Both the position numbers and the translations under genes were made by a program. From CAIKMD01 sp963729935 (GTDB taxonomy: Bacteria; Pseudomonadota; Alphaproteobacteria; ATCC43930; CGMCC-115725): a DNA stretch of 64,000 nt. The stretch is from the NCBI GenBank assembly GCA_963729935.1, contig CAVSPW010000007.1, positions 1 to 64,000 on the forward strand, given 5' to 3'. This document shows positions 58,936 through 64,000 of the stretch, piece by piece; the stretch's first letter is position 1; the number at the start of each line of letters is the position of its first letter. The notes below the pieces were generated by a model. It made no database searches. It was not told the origin of the DNA and saw nothing but the letters and a program-made list of their open reading frames with translations.

Positions 58936-59447
58936 AGGATCGCGCCGCCCGGCCGCGGCTCGGCGCCCGGCGTCAGCCTCGCGGCCTCGCGCTTGTTGCG
59001 ATCGAAGATGTGCTCGACCGAAAATCCCGCGACGATCAGATAATCGGCGACGATGCGGCGGTGGCAGCGCCACCACAACGCCTCGGCGCAGAGAATGGCG
59101 GTCGGGCGCGAACCCGCCAACGCCTTGAGCTCGTCAAACGCGGCGCGGAATTCGGGCGTCTCGGCATAATCGGCGAAATGGCGGAAGGCCGGCTCGCGCC
59201 ACAAGCCATGGGCCGACGGCTTGCCGTCGGCGCGCGCCTGGCGCCGGCCGCCGAGCGCCGGGACATGGCGATAGGCGATGCCGGCCTCCGCCAAGGCGCG
59301 CTCCAGATTTTCGCGATTGAAATGCGGATGCCGGCGCGAGTGCGGAAAGCGCCGGATGTCGGCCACCGCCTCGACCGGCGCGGACTTCAGCGCGTCGATC
59401 AATTCGTCCAATGTCCGTGTCGAATGGCCGACGGTATAGGCGATCAT
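58905..59447 (-). CDS. DUF488 family protein
   Basis: A 180-residue protein of the DUF488 family: MIAYTVGHSTRTLDELIDAL, ADIRRFPHSRRHPHFN, YRHVPALGGRR and the cysteine motif LCAEALWWRCHRRIVADYL (~128-146). The function is not established; conserved Cys and His suggest a small enzyme or metal site. It is convergent with the hypothetical gene before it and divergent from the LLM gene. Confidence 0.9.
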   Translation of the reverse strand: MIAYTVGHSTRTLDELIDALKSAPVEAVADIRRFPHSRRHPHFNRENLERALAEAGIAYRHVPALGGRRQARADGKPSAHGLWREPAFRHFADYAETPEFRAAFDELKALAGSRPTAILCAEALWWRCHRRIVADYLIVAGFSVEHIFDRNKREAARLTPGAEPRPGGAILYAGDEPLLL

Positions 59448-59646
59448 GGGGTTCTATCAATTCAGGTCGCGCTCGCAGCCGCCAGCCCAACCCGTCGCTC
59501 GTAGCTTAGCGCCCGAGCGACCGCGCGACCTGGGTTGGGAAGGCGGCGGTCGCGCGAGCGTACACTATTCTGCGGCGCGCTTTTGCTTGGTGAAGCCATG
59601 CCCCGGATGCTAAAGGAGGCCCCGGAAAAGGCGAGCGGAGAGATCG

Positions 59647-60702
59647 ATGGAATTCGGCATGCAGTTTTTCCCCGATGTGGGACCGGATCAGAAATCGAGC
59701 CGGCAATATTTCGACGAGTGCCTGAGCCTGTGCGAGCTCTGCGATCCGGATGGCTGGGGCCATGTGCGCACGGTGGAGCATTACTTCACGCCTTATGGCG
59801 GCTATTCGCCCAACCCGCTGCTCTTTCTCACCGCCGCCGCCGCGCGCACCAAGCGCGCGCGCCTCATCACCGGCGCGGTGCTGCCCATCTTCAATCATCC
59901 CCTGAAGCTCGCCGGCGAGATCGGCATGCTCGACGCGATCTCGGGCGGGCGCCTCGAAGTGGGCTTCGCGCGCGCCTTCCTGCCGCATGAATTCGCGCGC
60001 TTCGGCGTCTCGGTCAATGAAAGCCGCGTGCGCTTCACCGAGGGCATGGAACAGGTTCGGCTTCTGCTCGAAGGCGAGAACGTGACCTGCGAGGGACAAT
60101 TCCATTCCTTCCGCGACACCACCTCCTTGCCGCGCCCGACGCAGAAACCGCGCCCGCCCTTCTGGGTCGCCGCGATCGCGACGCCGCAGAGCTTCATCGA
60201 TACCGGCAAGGCGGGCCATTCCATCATGGCCATCCCGATGGCCGGCGGCGCGATGAAGGAATTGCTCGACCTCTATCGCCAAGCCTGGCGCGAGGCCGGA
60301 CATCCGGGCAAGGGCCGCGTGATGCTGGCCTTCCATCTCTTCTGCCACGAGAACCGCGACACGGCCTGGCAGATCGCGCGCGATCCCTTGAACCGCTATC
60401 TGCGCTCGCTGGTCGACGCGGCGTCCGACTGGGCCGGGATGCAATCGAAGGATTATCCGGGCTACGACAAGATCATCGAGATTTTGAGCCGCGAGACGAT
60501 CGACTCGCAGGTGAAGAGCGGCGCCGCCTGGATCGGCACGCCCGCCGACATCGAAAAGCAGATCGCCGACTATGCCGAGCGCGTCGGCGGCTTCGAGAGC
60601 GCGTCGCTCCAGGTCAATTTCAACACGGTGCCCTACGAGGAAGCCGTGCGCTCGGCGCGACTCTTTGCCGCGCGAGTCATGCCCCGCTTTGCAAGCGCTT
60701 GA
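59647..60702 (+). CDS. LLM class flavin-dependent oxidoreductase, paralogue 2
   Basis: A 351-residue luciferase-like protein, clearly paralogous to the one at 36099. Both share the MEFGxQFFPDVGPxQKS start, GGYSPNPLLFLTAAAART, SLPRPTQKPRPPFW and the WIGTPA segment. It has HVRTVEHYFTPYGGY and GRLEVGFARAFLPHEFARFG. It stands alone here, without the cupin and VOC genes that accompany the first copy. ATG 59647 follows GGAGAG. Confidence 0.9.
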   Translation: MEFGMQFFPDVGPDQKSSRQYFDECLSLCELCDPDGWGHVRTVEHYFTPYGGYSPNPLLFLTAAAARTKRARLITGAVLPIFNHPLKLAGEIGMLDAISGGRLEVGFARAFLPHEFARFGVSVNESRVRFTEGMEQVRLLLEGENVTCEGQFHSFRDTTSLPRPTQKPRPPFWVAAIATPQSFIDTGKAGHSIMAIPMAGGAMKELLDLYRQAWREAGHPGKGRVMLAFHLFCHENRDTAWQIARDPLNRYLRSLVDAASDWAGMQSKDYPGYDKIIEILSRETIDSQVKSGAAWIGTPADIEKQIADYAERVGGFESASLQVNFNTVPYEEAVRSARLFAARVMPRFASA

Positions 60703-60788
60703 GACGCCCCATATTGTCCGGTAAGGAATTAGCAACCAGAACGGTCCTAATTTCCGACACTCACCGTGCACTGAAGGGATAAACAAGG

Positions 60789-60965
60789 ATGGCCAGTCTC
60801 GGCTCATCGATTTCGCGCCGCCTGCCGAACGCGTTTCTCGACGAAGAAGATGTCACCCGGATCCGCGAAGGCGCGGACGAGGTCGACGCGACCTATGGCG
60901 CCGCGCTCGACGCGATCGCGCCGGCGCTGCTCGTTGCCCTGACCGAAACGTCGCGCGCCGCCTGA
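60789..60965 (+). CDS. Small hypothetical protein, 58 residues
   Basis: Starts MASLGSSISRRLPNAFLDEE and ends LLVALTETSRAA. Acidic in the middle, hydrophobic near the end, no known motif. AAGGGA lies 9 nt upstream of the ATG. The leader from 60718 (GGTAAGGAATTAGCAACC) is less GC-rich than the surroundings and could hold a promoter. Only ribosome site, position and codon bias support it. Confidence 0.45.
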   Translation: MASLGSSISRRLPNAFLDEEDVTRIREGADEVDATYGAALDAIAPALLVALTETSRAA

Positions 60966-61049
60966 CGCGCCGGCCGCCGCGCGGCGGCCGCCGGATCAAA
61001 TTTCTCGCAAAGCCCTGCCCGAACGCCGCCGTGCTATGCTCGCGCGCGA

Positions 61050-62738
61050 ATGCGGCGCGCATCGTTATGTCTTCTCGGGATTCTGCTGGCGGCTTGGGGC
61101 TCGATGGGCCGGGCCGAGGCGGCGCCGGTGCGCGCGCCGGACGAGCTCGCGATCGGCGTCACCCAATTTCCCTCGACTCTCAATCCGCTGATCGACCCGA
61201 TGGTGGCGAAGGTCTATGCGCTGGGCATGGCGCGCCGGCCGCTGACCGCCTATGACGCCGATTGGAAGCTCGTCTGCATGCTCTGCGTCGCGCTGCCGAG
61301 TTTCGAGAACGGGCTTGCCGAGAAGCTCGATCTCGGCAACGGCAAGACCGGCGTCAAGATCACCTTCCAGATCCGGCCGGACGCGCGCTGGGGCGACGGC
61401 GTGCCGGTCACGAGCGACGATGTGCGCTTCAGCTACGAGGTCGGCAAGAACGCGCAGACCGGCGTCGCCGATGCGGAGCTCTATCGCCGCATCATCAAGC
61501 TCGAGGTGACGGACGCCAAGACCTTCACGCTTTACCTCGACCGGCTGACCTTCGATTACGCCGCGATGAGCGACTTCGAGATCCTGCCGGCGCATCTGGA
61601 GCGCGCCGCCTTCGCCGATCCGGCGCAATACCGCTTCCGCACGCTTTATGATTCCGACCCGACCAATCCGGGCCTCTATATGGGGCCCTATCGCATCACG
61701 GAGGTCTCGCCGGGCTCGCATATCGTGCTCGAGCGCAATCCCTCTTGGTGGGGCCGGAAACCCTATTTCCGCCGGGTCACGGTCTGGACCGTCGAGAACA
61801 CCGCCGCGCTCGAGGCCAATCTCTTGGCGGGCGGCATCGACATGGTGGCGGGCGAGCTCGGCTTCTCGCTCGACGAGGCCTTGGGCTTCGAGAAGCGCCA
61901 CGGGCAGGCTTTCGACGTCGTCTACAAGCCCGGCCTCGTCTTCGAGCACATCGATCTCAACCTCGACAACCCGATCCTCGCCGACAAGCGCGTGCGCCAG
62001 GCGCTGCTCTACGGCATCGACCGCAAGGCGATCTCGGACGAGATCTTCGCCGGCCGCGATCCGGTCGCGGACAGTTTCATGCCGCCGCTCGACCCCGCCT
62101 ATTCGCCCGACGTCCCGCGCTATGCCTACGATCCGGCGAAGGCGCGCGCGCTCTTGGACGAAGCGGGCTGGCACCAGAACGGCGACGGCGTGCGCCATAA
62201 TAAGGACGGCGCGCCGCTCTCGCTCGAGCTCGCGACCACCTCCGGCAACCGCACGCGCGAGATGATCGAGCAGGTGCTGCAGGCGCAATGGCGCAAGATC
62301 GGCATCGCGCTGCGTTTGAAGAACCAGCCGGCGCGCACCCTGCTCGGCGGCATGGTCGATCACCGCAATTTCACGATGGCGATGTTCGCGTGGATTTCCG
62401 CGCCCGAGAACGTGCCCCGCAGCGAGATCTATTCCGATCAGGTGCCGACCGCCGAGAATGGCTGGAGCGGCGAGAATTTCGACGATTTCCGCAATCCGGA
62501 GGCCGATCGGCTGGTCGATGCGATCGAGGTCGAGCTCGACCGCGCCAAGCGCCAGGTGCTATGGCAGAAGCTTCAAGCGCTCTATGCCGAGGAGCTGCCG
62601 GCGCTGCCGCTCTATTTCCGCGCCGAGGCCTATGTGCTGCCGAAATGGCTCGAAGGGGTCACGCCCACCGGTCATGAATCTCCCTCCACTCTGTGGATCG
62701 AGAATTGGCGGCGCGCCACGGAGCGCGCGGCGCGATGA
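61050..62738 (+). CDS. Dipeptide/oligopeptide ABC substrate-binding protein
   Basis: A 562-residue family-5 periplasmic binding protein with a signal peptide (~1-24, GRAEAAP). It continues ELAIGVTQFPSTLNPLIDPM, RWGDGVPVTSDDVRFSYEVG, MGPYRITEVSPGSHIVLERN, VRQALLYGIDRKAISDEIFAG and ENFDDFRNPEADRLVD. It delivers peptides or related compounds to the Dpp/Opp-type permeases encoded immediately downstream. It is unrelated in detail to the orphan family-5 protein at 19022. Confidence 0.93.
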   Translation: MRRASLCLLGILLAAWGSMGRAEAAPVRAPDELAIGVTQFPSTLNPLIDPMVAKVYALGMARRPLTAYDADWKLVCMLCVALPSFENGLAEKLDLGNGKTGVKITFQIRPDARWGDGVPVTSDDVRFSYEVGKNAQTGVADAELYRRIIKLEVTDAKTFTLYLDRLTFDYAAMSDFEILPAHLERAAFADPAQYRFRTLYDSDPTNPGLYMGPYRITEVSPGSHIVLERNPSWWGRKPYFRRVTVWTVENTAALEANLLAGGIDMVAGELGFSLDEALGFEKRHGQAFDVVYKPGLVFEHIDLNLDNPILADKRVRQALLYGIDRKAISDEIFAGRDPVADSFMPPLDPAYSPDVPRYAYDPAKARALLDEAGWHQNGDGVRHNKDGAPLSLELATTSGNRTREMIEQVLQAQWRKIGIALRLKNQPARTLLGGMVDHRNFTMAMFAWISAPENVPRSEIYSDQVPTAENGWSGENFDDFRNPEADRLVDAIEVELDRAKRQVLWQKLQALYAEELPALPLYFRAEAYVLPKWLEGVTPTGHESPSTLWIENWRRATERAAR

Positions 62739-62756
62739 ATTGCTTGCGATCGGCCC

Positions 62757-62818
62757 CCCTCCCAACCCTCCCCCTCGAGGGGGGAGGGCGGCAACGCGCA
62801 AGCGTTGCCGGGAGGGGG
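62757..62818. repeat. Intergenic C-run/G-run hairpin and GCAA-loop hairpin
   Basis: Two adjoining structures separate the binding protein and first permease gene: CCCTCCCC-type and GGGGGAGGG-type arms around TCGA (about 62766-62788), and CGGCAACGC-GCAA-GCGTTGCCG (62789-62810), a perfect 9-bp stem with a GNRA tetraloop. CCCTCC and GGGAGGG strings recur outside. This looks like a dispersed intergenic repeat. In the mRNA it could slow decay or lower expression of the downstream permeases. Confidence 0.65.
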
Positions 62819-62822
62819 TGAC

Positions 62823-63776
62823 ATGACCCGCTTCGTCCTCCTTCGCCTGCTGCAAGCGGCGGCCGTGCTCGCGATCATGTCGTTCTTCGTCTACACCTTG
62901 ATCGGGCTGATGCCTGGCGATCCGATCGACATCATGATCTCGTCGAACCCGCATCTGACCGCCGCCGATGCGGCAAGGCTCAAGGCGCTCTACGGCCTCG
63001 ACCGGCCTCTGATCGAGCGCTATTTCGCCTGGGCCAGAGCCGCGCTCACAGGCGATTTCGGCTATTCGCGGCTTTACCTGCGACCGGCGCTCCAAGTGCT
63101 GCTGCCGCGGCTCGGCAATACGGCGGTGCTGATGGGGGCGAGCCTTTTCTGCGCCTATGGGCTGGCCTTGCCCCTGGGCATCGCCGCCGCGCGGAAGCCC
63201 GGCTCCGCCTTCGACGGCACGGTCAATCTTCTCTGCTTCGCCGGGATCTCACTACCCTCGTTCTGGCTCGCGCTGATGCTGATCCTCGTCTTTGCCGCGA
63301 GCCTGGGGCTCCTGCCCGCGGGCGGGATCGCCACCATCGGCGATGGCGGCCTCATCGACCGGCTGCGGCATCTCGCGCTGCCGGTCGCGACCCTGACCTT
63401 GGCGAGCATGGGCGCGCATCTGCGCTATGTGCGCGCCTCGATGATCGAGACTTTGCGCCAGGATTTCATCCGCACCGCGCGCGCCAAGGGCGCGAGCGAG
63501 ACGCGCGTGCTCGCCGGCCACGCGCTGAGGAACGCGCTCGTGCCGGTCGTGACCGTGCTCGCCCTGAGCTTCGGCTCGCTCTTCTCGGGCGCGCTGATCA
63601 CGGAAACCATGTTCGCCTATCCCGGGATGGGCAAGCTCATCTATGACGCGATCCTCGGCAATGATTTCAACTTGGCGCTGGCCGGGCTGTTGCTCGCCAC
63701 GGCGATGGTGCTCATCGCCAATATCGCCGCCGACATCGCCTATGCCGTGATCGATCCCAGGATCAGCTATCGATGA
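62823..63776 (+). CDS. Dipeptide/oligopeptide ABC permease, DppB/OppB type
   Basis: A 317-residue inner-membrane protein with about six helices. It has MTRFVLLRLLQAAAVLAIM at the start, GLMPGDPIDIM and YGLDRPLIERYFAW in the first periplasmic loop, and the EAA loop RTARAKGASETRVLAGHALRNALVP (~215-240). ATG 62823 follows GGAGGG. Its stop overlaps the start of the second permease gene (ATGA). Confidence 0.93.
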   Translation: MTRFVLLRLLQAAAVLAIMSFFVYTLIGLMPGDPIDIMISSNPHLTAADAARLKALYGLDRPLIERYFAWARAALTGDFGYSRLYLRPALQVLLPRLGNTAVLMGASLFCAYGLALPLGIAAARKPGSAFDGTVNLLCFAGISLPSFWLALMLILVFAASLGLLPAGGIATIGDGGLIDRLRHLALPVATLTLASMGAHLRYVRASMIETLRQDFIRTARAKGASETRVLAGHALRNALVPVVTVLALSFGSLFSGALITETMFAYPGMGKLIYDAILGNDFNLALAGLLLATAMVLIANIAADIAYAVIDPRISYR

Positions 63777-64000
63777 AACGCTGGCGCGAGGCCTTGCGCG
63801 AAAAGCGCGTGACGGTGAGCGGCATGGTGCTGTTGCTGCTCGCCTTCGCGTCTTTCGCCGCGCCGCTTCTGGCCCGGCTGATGGGCCAGGACCCCGGCGA
63901 TGTCGATCTCTATCACCGCCTCGCCGCGCCATCGCTCGCGCATCCGCTCGGCACCGACGAGATCGGGCGCGATCTGCTGCTGCGGCTCCTGGAGGGCGGG
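63773..64000 (+). CDS. Dipeptide/oligopeptide ABC permease, DppC/OppC type (partial)
   Basis: The frame is open to the window end (76 codons). It starts MKRWREALREKRVTVSGM, has the first membrane helix (VLLLLLAFASFAAPLLA) and then AHPLGTDEIGRDLLLRLLEG, the hallmark of DppC-type subunits. The rest of the gene, and any ATPase genes, lie beyond the window. Confidence 0.92.
   Translation, partial: MKRWREALREKRVTVSGMVLLLLAFASFAAPLLARLMGQDPGDVDLYHRLAAPSLAHPLGTDEIGRDLLLRLLEGG

Noticed and set aside
1..64000. CRISPR array
   Set aside because: No regularly spaced direct repeats with unique spacers; the tandem repeats seen are adjoining 15-19-bp duplications or coding simple repeats.

Overview
The window is high-GC DNA from an alphaproteobacterium. 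Support: the divergent rne / mrcA-prfB block, an RNase E whose S1 domain carries a large acidic insert, a protein with two cold-shock domains, a PmtA-type phospholipid methyltransferase, a CheB/CheR/histidine-kinase hybrid, and several ~50-60-residue proteins of a kind common in Hyphomicrobiales. Family-level placement is inference. No rRNA, tRNA, CRISPR array, prophage or intact insertion sequence was seen.

Layout. 0-5.4 kb: the tail of a probable beta-carbonic anhydrase, two MFS carriers, a methyltransferase, and a foreign-looking membrane protein bracketed by a 68-bp direct repeat. 4.2-11.3 kb: prfB with an intact programmed +1 frameshift signal, mrcA (PBP1A), and rne, whose frame is broken inside a GAGCAC-rich tract. 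11.3-15.2 kb: an accessory patch with hairpin repeats, a lone Flp pilin, an IS3-type transposase remnant, tspO, a quinone-reductase-like gene and a DUF1993 gene; related REP-like repeats in opposite orientation lie at its two edges. 15.3-25 kb: a small lipoprotein, a PLP aminotransferase, periplasmic quality control (M48 protease, DsbA-like protein), an orphan oligopeptide-binding protein, a flavin monooxygenase, cysQ, a solitary ParA and the tRNA t6A enzyme TsaC/Sua5.

25-37 kb looks catabolic: an isocitrate-dehydrogenase-like enzyme, a hydroxycinnamoyl-CoA hydratase-lyase homologue, an amidohydrolase, a CocE/NonD esterase, a NitT/TauT-type ABC importer with two binding proteins, then a VOC protein, a gentisate-dioxygenase-like cupin and an LLM flavin oxidoreductase. 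An exact FNR/FixK-type box lies upstream of the last three. 37.3-44.2 kb is the most unusual part: a 1,733-residue protein fusing CheB, CheR, PAS domains, a histidine kinase, two receivers and a LuxR-type DNA-binding domain. Beside it are a phasin-like gene and two related 50-57-residue proteins. A closely matching short inverted motif lies upstream of the giant gene and upstream of its small neighbours, which suggests one self-contained regulatory unit.

44-64 kb: an FAD-linked 2-hydroxyacid dehydrogenase with an acyl-CoA dehydrogenase, pmtA, a cold-shock protein, a fumarylacetoacetase-family hydrolase with an SDR and a hydroxypyruvate isomerase, a TonB protein, a chromate transporter plus outer-membrane protein flanked by two paralogous NTF2-like genes, an ABC-F ATPase, a DUF488 protein, a second LLM oxidoreductase and the start of a dipeptide/oligopeptide ABC importer that runs off the right end.
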